In this document: positions 10,396-20,549 of the stretch, piece after piece
Layout: each line of letters opens with the position of its first letter
Position numbering within the stretch: position 1 is the stretch's first letter
DNA from: Sphingomonas sp. S2M10
Lineage (GTDB): Bacteria > Pseudomonadota > Alphaproteobacteria > Sphingomonadales > Sphingomonadaceae
Direction: 5' to 3'
DNA: 64,000 nucleotides
Assembly: GCF_012650175.1 (NCBI RefSeq)
Contig: NZ_JAAILI010000022.1
Span: 62,001 to 126,000, forward strand
Made by a program: the position numbers and the translations under genes
Notes under the pieces: generated by a model
What the model saw: only the letters and a program-made list of their open reading frames with translations
What the model was told of the DNA's origin: nothing
Database searches by the model: none

Positions 10396-10965
10396 TCATC
10401 TCGAACGCGGAACGATTGCGGCTGGATGCGCGGCGCGGCGAAGCTGCAGCCGCCGCCGACGTTTGCGGACGATCCACCAGCGCCACAGGAGCGCGCTGGC
10501 GAAATAACCAAGAATGGCGAGCACCACCGCGAGGGTGACCAGCCCGGTCAGCAATGCCGGCCCGCCCCGATGAAGCAGCCAATCGAGCCAGCCGGGTGTG
10601 TCTCCGGCCAAAACTCCCGCCGAAAGGCGCGGACCGAGCATCCAGCTGCCGAGCCAATAGGCTGCGACCCAGAGCGGCGGTGTGGTGAAGGGGTTGGTCA
10701 GGAAGGTCGTTGCCGCTGCAGCGGGAATGTTCGCGCGGAGCGGCAAGGCAAGAACGGCGGAAGCCGGAATCTGCCCCATCGGCACAAGGATGCCGGTCAG
10801 CATCCCCAGCGCCACGCCCCGCGGCACCGATCGGCGGGTAAAGCGCCACAGCGCGCTGTGCATCACCCGCCCGGCCACCGGCTTCAGCCAGCGATTGGTC
10901 TCGATCGATTCGCGGCTGGGCACCGCCTTGTCGGCCAGGCGGCGCAGGCGGCCCGGCGGGATCAT
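10396..10965 (-). CDS. DUF2062 membrane protein
   Basis: A 189-residue inner-membrane protein of the DUF2062 family. The motif RGVALGMLTGILVPMGQIPASAVLA and the TNPFTTPPLWVAAYWLG stretch are the family hallmarks. Two or three hydrophobic helices and a very basic C-terminal tail (RKRRRRLQLRR) are visible. The function is not known; family members occur near glycosyltransferases and trafficking genes. ATG at 10965 lies one base after the smpB stop, so the two are tightly coupled. Confidence 0.82.
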   Translation of the reverse strand: MIPPGRLRRLADKAVPSRESIETNRWLKPVAGRVMHSALWRFTRRSVPRGVALGMLTGILVPMGQIPASAVLALPLRANIPAAAATTFLTNPFTTPPLWVAAYWLGSWMLGPRLSAGVLAGDTPGWLDWLLHRGGPALLTGLVTLAVVLAILGYFASALLWRWWIVRKRRRRLQLRRAAHPAAIVPRSR

Positions 10966-10966
10966 C

Positions 10967-11449
10967 TCAGCCGCGGTCGCGCAGGATGCGGGACTGCTCG
11001 CGCTTCCAGTCGCGTTCCTTGATGGTCTCGCGCTTGTCATGCGTCTTCTTGCCCTTCGCCAGCGCCAGCTCCACCTTCGCACGCCCCTTGCCGTTGAAAT
11101 AGACCGACAGCGGGACCAGCGTCATCCCCTCGCGGGCAACGGCGCCGTGCAGCTTGTTTATCTCGCGCTCGTGAAGGAGCAATTTACGCGGGCGCTTGGC
11201 CTCGTGGTTGAAGCGATTGCCATGGCTGAATTCAGGGATATTGGCGTTGACCAGCCATACCGCCTCGTTCTTGATCTCGGCATAGGCCTCGGCGATCGAG
11301 CCCTCGCCGAAGCGCAGCGACTTCACCTCGGTACCGGTCAGCACCAGCCCGGCTTCGTAGGTCTGCTCGATGAAATAGTCGAAGCGGGCGCGCCGGTTTT
11401 CGGCGACGGTCTTCACTTTGTCGAAAGTAGCGGGACGCGGACGGGCCAT
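10967..11449 (-). CDS. smpB: SsrA-binding protein SmpB
   Basis: A 160-residue tmRNA-binding protein for trans-translation rescue of stalled ribosomes. Visible signatures are [16 protein letters not shown], the [10 protein letters not shown] strand and the basic C-terminal tail ([20 protein letters not shown]) that becomes helical in the decoding centre. Length and motif order are canonical. It is followed by the DUF2062 gene with one base between them and preceded by dapA on the same strand, with a hairpin between dapA and smpB. Confidence 0.97.
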   Translation of the reverse strand: MARPRPATFDKVKTVAENRRARFDYFIEQTYEAGLVLTGTEVKSLRFGEGSIAEAYAEIKNEAVWLVNANIPEFSHGNRFNHEAKRPRKLLLHEREINKLHGAVAREGMTLVPLSVYFNGKGRAKVELALAKGKKTHDKRETIKERDWKREQSRILRDRG

Positions 11450-11479
11450 AAGACCGCGCGATGTAGGGACGGCGAAGCC

Positions 11480-11506
11480 GGAGCGCCAGACGTTTGTTGG
11501 CGCTCC
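11480..11506 (-). terminator. Hairpin between dapA and smpB
   Basis: GGAGCGCCA (11480-11488) pairs with TGGCGCTCC (11498-11506) around a 9-base loop, in the 67-base gap after dapA. It has no T-run, so it may only weaken read-through into smpB. Confidence 0.45.
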
Positions 11507-11516
11507 GATCCGTTCC

Positions 11517-12398
11517 TCAGCGCAGGCCGGCGAATTCGAGCCCAGCGTCGACCGCCTTGCGACTCGTCTCGCCCGCTTCGGTCATCGGCAAACGCAGGTC
11601 CTGCGGGAAGCCCGGGCGGACCCGGCCCATCGCGTACTTCACCGGCCCCGGCGATGCATCGGTGAACATCGCGATGTGCAGCGGGTAGAGCTTGTCGTGG
11701 AGTTCCAGCGCCTTGGCAGTGTCGCCCGCCGCCCAGGCCGCCTGGAAGTCGGCGCACAGCTTCGGTGCGACATTGGCCGTCACGGAGACGCAGCCCACCC
11801 CGCCCATCGCGTTGAACGCCAGCGCCGTCTCGTCATTGCCCGAAAGCTGGACGAAGCCCGTGCCGCAGCCCGCGCGCTGTTCCGACACGCGGCTGAGGCT
11901 GCCGGTCGCGTCCTTCAAGCCCACAAAGGTTTGCGGGAAGGCCTTCACGATCCGCGCCATGGTGGCGGGCTGGATGTCGGTCACGGTACGACCGGGGACG
12001 TTATACAGCACGATCGGCAGGTCGGTTGCCTCGGCCACCGCGGCGAAGTGGCGGAAGATGCCTTCCTGGCTGGGTCGATTGTAATAAGGCGGCACCATCA
12101 GCGCGGCGTCGGCGCCCGCATCCTTGGCGGCATGGACATTGTCGATCGCCGCCTTGGTGTCATTCGAGCCCGCACCGGCGAGGATCTTCACCCGGCCTTT
12201 CGCCTGATCGGCACAGACCCGCACGATGTGGAAATGCTCGTCCTTGGGCATGGTCGCGGCTTCGCCGGTGGTGCCGCAGGGCACCAGCGCCGACGAGCCT
12301 TCGCCGATCTGCCATTCGACGAGCGCGCGGAAATCCTCCTCCGCGAACGCACCGTTGCGGAACGGCGTCACCAGCGCGGGGATCGATCCAGAAAACAT
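11517..12398 (-). CDS. dapA: 4-hydroxy-tetrahydrodipicolinate synthase
   Basis: A 293-residue class I aldolase of the NAL family that condenses pyruvate with aspartate semialdehyde, the first committed step to diaminopimelate and lysine. The signature GTTGE is at residues 42-46, the catalytic Tyr is in LYNVPGR (Tyr132) and the Schiff-base lysine is Lys162 (VGLKDATG). Length is exactly that expected. It is divergent from the lytic transglycosylase gene; both serve peptidoglycan metabolism. Confidence 0.96.
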   Translation of the reverse strand: MFSGSIPALVTPFRNGAFAEEDFRALVEWQIGEGSSALVPCGTTGEAATMPKDEHFHIVRVCADQAKGRVKILAGAGSNDTKAAIDNVHAAKDAGADAALMVPPYYNRPSQEGIFRHFAAVAEATDLPIVLYNVPGRTVTDIQPATMARIVKAFPQTFVGLKDATGSLSRVSEQRAGCGTGFVQLSGNDETALAFNAMGGVGCVSVTANVAPKLCADFQAAWAAGDTAKALELHDKLYPLHIAMFTDASPGPVKYAMGRVRPGFPQDLRLPMTEAGETSRKAVDAGLEFAGLR

Positions 12399-12459
12399 CG
12401 CGCGGAATCATCCTCTTTTCGCTATAAACGGGGTGGCAGATACGGGCGGATCTCCTATC

Positions 12460-14460
12460 ATGTCCAGCATGGTCGGTACGATACTCAAGGGCGCGTTGCT
12501 GTTCGCCGGTGTTTCGGGACTGGCCGCTTCCTCGCAGGTAACCCCTGCGATGCTGGCGGCTCTGGCGGGCGGTTTCGTGCCGCAGGCCCAGGCCCAGTTC
12601 GATCCGGTGAGCACGGCGCTGGTTGAATGGAAGCGGCTGCAGCAGTCGGACAATTATCCGTTCACCGACTACGCCAATTTCCTCCTCGCCCATCCCGGCT
12701 GGCCCGGCGAGAAGAGCCGGCGCGCGGCCGCCGAGACGATCCTCGACAGCGGCGCGACCATGCCGGACCTTACCGTCCGCTTCTTCACCCGCTTCCCGCC
12801 GATCACCCCCGCCGGTCGGCTGCGCTATGCCGAGGCGCTCGCCGCCTCCGGGCGGCGTGCCGAAGCCGAGGACCAGGCGCGGCGCGCATGGCGCGCAGGC
12901 ATCCTGCGGACCAGCGACGAAAGCGCGCTGCTCGCCGGGTTCGGCGCCGCGCTCCGCCCCGCCGATCATGACGCGCGCGAGGACATGCTGCTCTGGCAGG
13001 GCGCGACCAGCATCGCGACGCGGCAGCTCGCCTATACCTCGCCCGCGCTGCGCCCGGTGTTCGACGCGCGGATCGCCTATCGCACCAACGCCTTCGATGC
13101 CGCGACCAGGGCGACGCTCGCCGAGCCGCGCGGTGCCTCCGACCATGGCTATATCGCCGATCGCGCGCGCTGGCTGGGGCAGACCGGCCAGACCCAGCTG
13201 ATGCGATCCTACCTCGCCCAGCCGCGACGGATGGCGGGTTTCCCCGGCGATCCGGAGAAGTGGTACGAGGTACTGCTCTCGGCTGCACGCGGCGCGCTGG
13301 CGGATGGGCAGTACGACCTTGCCTATCGCATCGCCTCGCAGGTCGACGACGCCTTCCCGGCGGGCACCGACGTCAGCGACCTCTCGCTCGGCGTGCGCGA
13401 CGATTATACCAGCCTCACCTGGCTCGCCGGTACGGTGGCGCTCTACAATCTGGGGCGGCCGAACGACGCGGTCGGCATGTTCGCGCGCTATGGCCGCGGA
13501 TCGAAGACGCCGGGCACCCAGTCCAAGGGGCTGTACTGGGCGGGCCGCGCCGCCGAAGCTGCCGGCAACGCGTCCGGCGCGCGCAGCTATTATGCCAGCG
13601 CAGCCGGCTTCCCCGATCTGTTCTACGGCCAGCTCGCGGTCGAGCGGATGGGGCAAGCCTTGCGCGGCCCGCGCGACCTTGCCGGCAAGACCGCCGCGCC
13701 CGGTGCCCGTCAGGCCTTTTACCGCCAGGAGATCGTCCGCGCCGCGCAGTTGCTCGGCCAGATGGGCAATCGCAGCGACCAGAGCCTGTTCCTCCGCAAG
13801 ATCGCCGAGGACGCGACGACCGAGGACGACCATCTCCTCGCCGCCGATCTCAGCCGCACGCTGGGTCGTCCTGACCTGGGCGTGATGGTCGGCCGCAGCG
13901 CGCTCCAGAACGGCCTGTCGGACTATAGCGCCGCCGGCTATCCGTCGGTGGAGGTGCCAGAGGGCCAGCGCGATTACTGGACGATCATCCACGCCATCGC
14001 GCGCCAGGAAAGCCAGTTTAACCGCGACGCGGTCAGCCGCGCCGGCGCGCGCGGGCTGATGCAGCTGATGCCCGGCACCGCGCGCGAAACCGCGGGCAAG
14101 CTCGGCATGGGCTATGACGCAAGCGCGCTCAACGCCGATACCGATTACAACATCCAGCTCGGCTCCAGCTATTTCCAGCGAATGCTGACCTATTATGGCG
14201 GCTGCTATCCGCTGGCGGTGGCGGCGTACAATGCCGGCCCGGGCAATGTGAACAAGTGGCTGCGCGCCTATGGCGATCCGCGCCTGCCCGGCGGCGACAT
14301 GATCCGCTGGATCGAGCAGATCCCGATCTTCGAGACCAAGAACTATGTCCAGCGCGTGCTGGAGAATGCCGTGGTCTATGACCTGATGAACCCCGCCTAT
14401 GCGCGCAGCAGGGGGACGGCGAACCTCAGCTGGTATCTGGGCAAGAGCCGGCCGGGCTGA
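12460..14460 (+). CDS. slt: Soluble lytic murein transglycosylase
   Basis: A 666-residue periplasmic enzyme that cleaves the MurNAc-GlcNAc bond of peptidoglycan, forming 1,6-anhydro ends. A hydrophobic signal segment ends near AQAQ (about residue 47). A long helical superhelix domain follows, and a C-terminal SLT domain holds the catalytic Glu517 (IARQESQFNRDAVS) and the GLMQLMPGTA and AYNAGPGNV motifs. ATG 12460 is chosen as first of two closely spaced starts (12460, 12469). It is followed within 15 bases by greB, so they may be co-transcribed. Confidence 0.92.
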   Translation: MSSMVGTILKGALLFAGVSGLAASSQVTPAMLAALAGGFVPQAQAQFDPVSTALVEWKRLQQSDNYPFTDYANFLLAHPGWPGEKSRRAAAETILDSGATMPDLTVRFFTRFPPITPAGRLRYAEALAASGRRAEAEDQARRAWRAGILRTSDESALLAGFGAALRPADHDAREDMLLWQGATSIATRQLAYTSPALRPVFDARIAYRTNAFDAATRATLAEPRGASDHGYIADRARWLGQTGQTQLMRSYLAQPRRMAGFPGDPEKWYEVLLSAARGALADGQYDLAYRIASQVDDAFPAGTDVSDLSLGVRDDYTSLTWLAGTVALYNLGRPNDAVGMFARYGRGSKTPGTQSKGLYWAGRAAEAAGNASGARSYYASAAGFPDLFYGQLAVERMGQALRGPRDLAGKTAAPGARQAFYRQEIVRAAQLLGQMGNRSDQSLFLRKIAEDATTEDDHLLAADLSRTLGRPDLGVMVGRSALQNGLSDYSAAGYPSVEVPEGQRDYWTIIHAIARQESQFNRDAVSRAGARGLMQLMPGTARETAGKLGMGYDASALNADTDYNIQLGSSYFQRMLTYYGGCYPLAVAAYNAGPGNVNKWLRAYGDPRLPGGDMIRWIEQIPIFETKNYVQRVLENAVVYDLMNPAYARSRGTANLSWYLGKSRPG

Positions 14461-14475
14461 TAGCGCGGGCCGATC

Positions 14476-14955
14476 ATGAACGATCGCCCCAACTATATCA
14501 CCCCCGCCGGCTATGCCGCGCTCAAGGCCGAATATGACCAGCTGTTCGGGCAGGAGCGCCCCAAGCTGGTCGAGACGATTTCCTGGGCGGCGGGCAATGG
14601 CGATCGCTCGGAGAACGGCGATTACATCTATGGCCGCAAGCGGCTGCGCGAAATCGATCGCCGGCTGGGCTTTCTCGCCCGGCGGATGAAGGCGGCCAAG
14701 GTGGTCGATCCCACCCGCCAGGAAGATCGCGGCGGCGTGTTCTTCGGCGCCTGCGTGACCATCGCCGACGAGGACGACAATCACCGCACGCTCACCCTGG
14801 TCGGCGACGACGAGGCGGATGCCGCCAAGGGGCTGGTCGGTTGGAACGCGCCGCTCGCCCGGGCCTTGCGCGGCGCGCGCATCGGTGACCTGCGCCGCGT
14901 AACCTTGCCGGCGGGCGAGCGCGAATATGAAGTGATGGCGATCACCTATCCCTGA
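14476..14955 (+). CDS. greB: Transcription elongation factor GreB
   Basis: A 159-residue Gre factor that rescues backtracked RNA polymerase by stimulating transcript cleavage. The N-terminal coiled coil (AALKAEYDQLFGQERPKLVETISWAAGNGDRSENGDYIYGRKRLREIDRRL) carries the acidic tip residues in GDRSENGDY that enter the polymerase channel. The YIYGRKRLREID sequence is GreB-type rather than GreA-type. It starts 15 bases after slt. A separate greA lies at 42047. Confidence 0.93.
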   Translation: MNDRPNYITPAGYAALKAEYDQLFGQERPKLVETISWAAGNGDRSENGDYIYGRKRLREIDRRLGFLARRMKAAKVVDPTRQEDRGGVFFGACVTIADEDDNHRTLTLVGDDEADAAKGLVGWNAPLARALRGARIGDLRRVTLPAGEREYEVMAITYP

Positions 14956-15069
14956 CGCGCCGGGGTCTGCCCCAGTTGCGGCGGACCGTGCCGGCGCCCC
15001 GTTCCGATTTGTCCCAGACTGCTACAGATGGCGCGGGCCCCGATGATCGGGGGCGTGTAAAGGGAGCGT

Positions 15070-15348
15070 ATGGCGCAGCAGCGAATCCTGGTTTCGGGAC
15101 GGGTACAGGGGGTCGGCTATCGCGACTGGGTGGTGCGCACCGCGCAGCGCGGGGGGCTGACGGGCTGGGTCCGCAATCTTCGCGATGGCCGGGTGGAAAT
15201 CCTGGCCGCGGGCAAAGACACCGCGCTCGGCCTGTTCGTCGAGGCGTGCAGCGAGGGCCCGCCGCTTGCTCGGGTGGAGCGCGTCGAGGGCGAAGCGGTC
15301 CCGGAGGACAAGCCGCACAAGGGCTTCACCAAGCGGTTCACCGCCTGA
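15070..15348 (+). CDS. acyP: Acylphosphatase
   Basis: A 92-residue enzyme hydrolysing acyl phosphates such as acetyl phosphate or 1,3-bisphosphoglycerate. The signature GRVQGVGYRDWV holds the catalytic Arg18, and the second motif GWVRNLRDG holds Asn36. Length is typical. ATG 15070 follows an AAGGGAG ribosome-binding site. It is convergent with ettA across a strong terminator. Confidence 0.95.
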   Translation: MAQQRILVSGRVQGVGYRDWVVRTAQRGGLTGWVRNLRDGRVEILAAGKDTALGLFVEACSEGPPLARVERVEGEAVPEDKPHKGFTKRFTA

Positions 15349-15371
15349 GCGCACCGCCGGCGCACAGAAGA

Positions 15372-15408
15372 AAAGGGCCGCTTCGCACCTGGCGAAGCGG
15401 CCCTTTCT
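15372..15408. terminator. Bidirectional intrinsic terminator acyP/ettA
   Basis: AAAGGGCCGCTTCGC (15372-15386) pairs with GCGAAGCGGCCCTTT (15392-15406), a 15-bp perfect stem with a 5-base loop, flanked by A-rich sequence on one side and T-rich on the other. It serves both convergent genes. Confidence 0.88.
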
Positions 15409-15424
15409 CATGCCGTATCTGCGA

Positions 15425-17104
<1,680 letters not shown>

Positions 17105-17207
17105 GGTGGCGGATCTCCGTTGCGAGAATTCTGGATGCTGGAAAGACGCGTGGCATGTAGCGACGCGGGCGCGGGTTGGCAACGCGGGGGTTGGCGGAGG
17201 TTCTAAG

Positions 17208-17310
17208 CCCTTCCCCTTCAGGGGAGGGGTTGGGGTGGGGCTGTGTCTCACCGAGACCATCAGGCGTTCTGGAATCCCTCCACCCCAACCCCTCCTCCAA
17301 GGAGAAGGGG
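17208..17310. repeat. Inverted palindromic repeat pair, version 1
   Basis: Left hairpin CCCTTCCCCTTCAGGGGAGGGG (split at 17216/17221) is followed by TTGGGGTGGGG. After 38 bases comes the mirror-image CCACCCCAACCCC and a second hairpin ending AAGGGG at 17310. The spacer includes a small GTCTC/GAGAC stem. A second copy at 42689 shares nearly the whole sequence, including the spacer, but carries a 62-bp insertion. It lies upstream of ettA and the M28 peptidase gene and may separate their divergent promoters. Confidence 0.85.
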
Positions 17311-17378
17311 CTGAAACATGCTTTACAAACCGCTCATCCCCCATTGCAATCGTTCCACCGCTGGTTAGCATCCGCAGC

Positions 17379-18758
17379 ATGACCAAGCGCCTCCTGCTTG
17401 CGGCCGCTGCCGCGCTCGCCTTTCCCGTCCCCGCCTTCGCGCAGACCGCCGCCCAGGTGGCGAAAGTGCGTGACGCTGCTTTGCAGGACGATGTCGCCTG
17501 GGACGTGGTGGAAGGCCTGACGACCGAGGTCGGCCAGCGGCTCGCCGCCACCGAGGCGGAGGCGCGCGCCCGTGCCTGGGGCGTCAAGAAGCTCACCGCG
17601 CTCGGCTTCCAGAACGTCCATATCGAGACCTATCGGATGCCGGTGTGGGTACGCGGCGTAGAGACCGCCGAGGTGCTCGGCGCATCGGCGCAGAAGCTCG
17701 CCATCGCCGCGCTCGGCTATTCGGGCTCGACCGGTCCGCGCCCCTTGGAATCGGAGGTCGTCTATTTCGCCTCGCTCGCCGACCTCCGCGCAGCCGCCGA
17801 CGGCAGCCTCAAGGGCAAGATCGCGTTTATCGATCACGCGATGGTGCCGACCCAGGATGGCTCGCAATACGGCTATTATGGCGCCGTCCGCCGCGCGGGT
17901 CCCAGCATCGCCGCGACCAAGGGCGCGGCGGCGGTCCTGATCCGTTCCATCGGCACCGACCATCACCGCAATCCGCACACCGGCGTCACCACTTGGGCGA
18001 AGGGCGTCTCGCCGATCGCCGCCGCCGCGCTCTCGGTACCCGATGCCGAGCAGCTGGTGCGCCTCGTGAAGCGCGGCCCGGTGAAGCTGCGGCTCAGCAT
18101 TACCCCGCAATTCAAGGGCGAAGCCGAATCCGGCAACGTGATCGCCGACATTCCCGGCAGCGACCCCGGCGCGGGCATCATCGTCGTCGGCGGCCATCTC
18201 GACAGCTGGGATCTCGGCACCGGCGCGATCGACGACGGCGCGGGCGTGGCGATCACCACCGCCGCCGCGCTCCAGGCCGCCAAGCTTGGCCAGCCGCGCC
18301 GCACGATCCGCGTCGTCTGGTTCGGCGCCGAGGAAGTCGGCGGCTTCGGCGGTGCGGCCTATGCCAAGGCGCATGCCAAGGAGCGCCACGTCCTGGCAAT
18401 GGAATCCGATTTCGGCGCCGACCGCGTCTGGAAGTTCGAAACCAACCTGCCCGAGGGCGCCAAGGCGATCGGTGACCGGCTCGAAACCGCGCTCTATCCC
18501 CTTGGCATTGAGCGTGGGCGTGACAAGGCGCATGGCGGCACCGACGTCGAGCCCATCCTCGCCCTGGGCGTCGGCACGATCGGGCTCAACCAGGACGGAC
18601 TGCGCTATTTCGACCTGCACCACACGCCCGACGACACCCTCGACAAGATCGATCCTGTGCAGCTGCGGCAGAACGTTGCCGCCTGGGCGTCGATGCTGGC
18701 AATCGCCGCCAACGCGCCCGAGGATATCGGTCCCGTTCCTGCCGACAAGAGCGAGTAG
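17379..18758 (+). CDS. M28-family metallopeptidase (exported)
   Basis: A 459-residue zinc aminopeptidase-like protein with a clear signal peptide (KRLLLAAAAALAFPVPAFAQ). A protease-associated-like insert lies in the first half. The M28 catalytic core is at about residues 265-450: GGHLDSWDLGTGAIDDGAGV supplies a His/Asp zinc pair, and WFGAEEVGGFGG holds the catalytic Glu and a zinc ligand. HGGTDVEP and the C-terminal DLHHTPDDTLDKID supply the last ligands. It is likely periplasmic and acts on peptides; exact substrate unknown. ATG 17379 is the first codon giving a signal peptide. Confidence 0.88.
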   Translation: MTKRLLLAAAAALAFPVPAFAQTAAQVAKVRDAALQDDVAWDVVEGLTTEVGQRLAATEAEARARAWGVKKLTALGFQNVHIETYRMPVWVRGVETAEVLGASAQKLAIAALGYSGSTGPRPLESEVVYFASLADLRAAADGSLKGKIAFIDHAMVPTQDGSQYGYYGAVRRAGPSIAATKGAAAVLIRSIGTDHHRNPHTGVTTWAKGVSPIAAAALSVPDAEQLVRLVKRGPVKLRLSITPQFKGEAESGNVIADIPGSDPGAGIIVVGGHLDSWDLGTGAIDDGAGVAITTAAALQAAKLGQPRRTIRVVWFGAEEVGGFGGAAYAKAHAKERHVLAMESDFGADRVWKFETNLPEGAKAIGDRLETALYPLGIERGRDKAHGGTDVEPILALGVGTIGLNQDGLRYFDLHHTPDDTLDKIDPVQLRQNVAAWASMLAIAANAPEDIGPVPADKSE

Positions 18759-18906
18759 GCACCCGTCCCGAATTCGGGCGAAAACATGGCCAAGTCACGG
18801 CGATGCGACATATTTGCGTTTGACGCGTTGGTCGCCGTGGCCCATGCAGCGGGCTTGACGCGCAGTCCTTTCGGCGGCGCAACGGATTGAAAGTGGGAGC
18901 ACCCGG

Positions 18907-19131
18907 ATGAGCAAGCTTCGCCTGATGGCCGCGGCAGCGCTGCTGATGCCGCTGGCGGCATGCGGCGGCAGCGAAGGCAATGTGGCCGATGGCGGCAACG
19001 TCGCGCCCGAAGCCAATGCGATGATCTACCAGAACGACGCCGAGGATCGAGCGAATGCCGAGGCCGAGGCGATGATCGGCAACGCCGCGCCGGACAACGG
19101 CGCCGAGATGCCCGACGGCAACGCGCAGTAA
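18907..19131 (+). CDS. Small Asn/Ala-rich lipoprotein
   Basis: A 74-residue protein with a lipoprotein signal (LMPLAACGG, lipobox at Cys20) and a mature part rich in Ala, Asn, Glu and Asp with no recognisable fold. The start follows a GGGAGCACCCGG region. It is followed by a strong terminator. Function unknown; the type is common in sphingomonads. Confidence 0.7.
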   Translation: MSKLRLMAAAALLMPLAACGGSEGNVADGGNVAPEANAMIYQNDAEDRANAEAEAMIGNAAPDNGAEMPDGNAQ

Positions 19132-19150
19132 CGGATCCGCCAGTTGAACC

Positions 19151-19179
19151 AGGGGCGTCCCGCGCGGACGCCCCTTTTT
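19151..19179. terminator. Intrinsic terminator after small lipoprotein
   Basis: AGGGGCGTCC (19151-19160) pairs with GGACGCCCCT (19166-19175) and is followed by TTTTC on the plus strand. The LOV-HTH gene converges on it, so it probably works both ways. Confidence 0.85.
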
Positions 19180-19187
19180 CTATCGGT

Positions 19188-19775
19188 TCAATAGCCTGCT
19201 TCGATCGCCATCCGCACCGCGTCCGCCGCGGTGCGCACGCCCAGCGCGCGGAACATGGCGGCACGGTGCATCTTGATCGTCCGCTCGGTCAAGCCGAGGT
19301 CATAGGCGATCTGCTTGTTGAGCTTGCCCGCCGCCATCGCGATCAGCACGGCGCGCTGGCGCGGCGAGAGCGCGCCGATCTTGTCGCGTGCGATCGTGGC
19401 GCGGTGGGCAGTTCCCTCCTTCGGCCCCTCGACTTCCATTTGCGAGCCAAGGAAATATTCGAGCTCACCGTCCTCGCCGAAGATCGGCGCGACGAGCAGC
19501 GCGTTGCGGAACGGCGTACCGTCCTTCTTGTAATTGAGGATCTCGACCATCACCGGGCGCTTCTCGCGCACGCCAGCGCTCAGCGCCTCGCTAAGCCAGG
19601 GCTCGGTCTTGTCGCCGGCGAGGAACCGACAATTACGGCCGATGATCTCGTCGCGTTGGTAGCCGGTCAGCGTGACGAAGGCATCGTTGCAATCGATGAT
19701 GGGATTATCGGGTAGGCGAGGGTTGCTCAGCACCGCGGCAACGGCGCTTCCGGCGATCATGTCGGTCAGTGGCAT
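19188..19775 (-). CDS. LOV-HTH blue-light transcription factor (EL222-like)
   Basis: A 195-residue protein with an N-terminal LOV photosensor and a C-terminal LuxR-type helix-turn-helix, the architecture of EL222. The LOV core GRNCRFLAGD holds the photoreactive Cys49 that forms the flavin adduct. Asn residues in NCRF and PFRNALLVAPIF and the Gln in GSQMEV complete the FMN pocket. The HTH (LSPRQRAVLIAMAAGKLNKQIA, then LTERTIKMHRAAMFRALG) is the GerE type. Blue light should release the HTH and allow dimer binding to DNA. ATG 19775 follows GGAAAG. It is divergent from folE and next to two photolyase-related genes, so it probably controls them. Confidence 0.93.
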   Translation of the reverse strand: MPLTDMIAGSAVAAVLSNPRLPDNPIIDCNDAFVTLTGYQRDEIIGRNCRFLAGDKTEPWLSEALSAGVREKRPVMVEILNYKKDGTPFRNALLVAPIFGEDGELEYFLGSQMEVEGPKEGTAHRATIARDKIGALSPRQRAVLIAMAAGKLNKQIAYDLGLTERTIKMHRAAMFRALGVRTAADAVRMAIEAGY

Positions 19776-19811
19776 TGGTCGGCTTTCCGCATCCTTATGG
19801 GGTTGCGCAGG

Positions 19812-19831
19812 TGCATACCCTTTTGTCCATG
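19812..19831 (+). promoter_or_regulatory. Candidate LOV-HTH (EL222-type) operator
   Basis: TGCATACCCTTTTGTCCATG lies in the 145-base gap between the divergent LOV-HTH and folE genes. Its right half differs by one base from CCTTTAGTCCATG, the core of the EL222 C120 operator as I remember it. Position and similarity suggest autoregulation and light control of folE. The comparison is from memory and unverified. Confidence 0.55.
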
Positions 19832-19920
19832 TTCCCGGTTTCACCCGGGCTCCTCATGTGGAGGACACTCGATGCCGGCGTGCCACGCAAATGCTGCCGG
19901 TGAAACGAAAGGTAGGCCCG

Positions 19921-20535
19921 ATGAACTTCTTCTGCAACGACATAGAGCGGGCCGACAACGAAACAGGCGGCGAATTGGTCCCGGACGACGTGCAGGAAGC
20001 CGTTCGCACGCTGCTCCGCTGGGTCGGCGAGGATCCGGAGCGCGAGGGCCTGCGCGATACGCCGCTGCGACATGCCAAGGCCTGGCGCGAATATTGCGCC
20101 GGCTATGACGAGGATCCGGCAATGCACCTCGCCCGTACGTTCGAGGAAGTAGCGGGCTATGATGAAATCGTGCTGCTCAAGGACATTCCTTTCCAGTCGC
20201 ATTGCGAACACCATCTCGCGCCGATCACCGGCAAGGCCTCCATCGCCTATCTCCCCAAGGACAGGGTCGTCGGCATTTCCAAGCTCGCCCGGGTGCTGCA
20301 CGGCTATGCCCGCCGCCTGCAGATCCAGGAGCGACTGACCGCCGAGATCGCCCAGGCGATCTGGACCCACCTCAAGCCCGCCGGCGTCGCCGTGGTGATC
20401 GAGGCACAGCATGGCTGCATGACCGGGCGCGGGGTGAAGACCCACGGCGTCGGCATGGTGACCAGCCGGATGCTGGGCTGCTTCCTCGAGGATCGCAGCA
20501 GCCGGGCCGAATTGATGTCGCTGATGGGCTATTGA
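19921..20535 (+). CDS. folE: GTP cyclohydrolase I
   Basis: A 204-residue enzyme making dihydroneopterin triphosphate from GTP, the first step to folates and other pterins. Zinc ligands are visible as Cys95 and His98 (SHCEHH) and Cys166 (AQHGCMTGRGV). The SRMLGCF strand and the C-terminal RAELMSLM helix match type IA enzymes. ATG 19921 follows AAAGGTAGG. It is the first gene of the rightward light island, so here it may supply pterin chromophores for the photolyases rather than, or as well as, folate. Confidence 0.96.
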   Translation: MNFFCNDIERADNETGGELVPDDVQEAVRTLLRWVGEDPEREGLRDTPLRHAKAWREYCAGYDEDPAMHLARTFEEVAGYDEIVLLKDIPFQSHCEHHLAPITGKASIAYLPKDRVVGISKLARVLHGYARRLQIQERLTAEIAQAIWTHLKPAGVAVVIEAQHGCMTGRGVKTHGVGMVTSRMLGCFLEDRSSRAELMSLMGY

Positions 20536-20549
20536 GCGGGCGTGCGACG

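Noticed and set aside
12160..14784. Long minus-strand open frame opposite the lytic transglycosylase
   Set aside because: No ribosome-binding site or domain; the plus strand has a full transglycosylase.
18767..18780. Short palindrome CCCGAATTCGGG after the M28 gene
   Set aside because: Only 12 bases, no loop or T-run; too small to call a terminator or operator.
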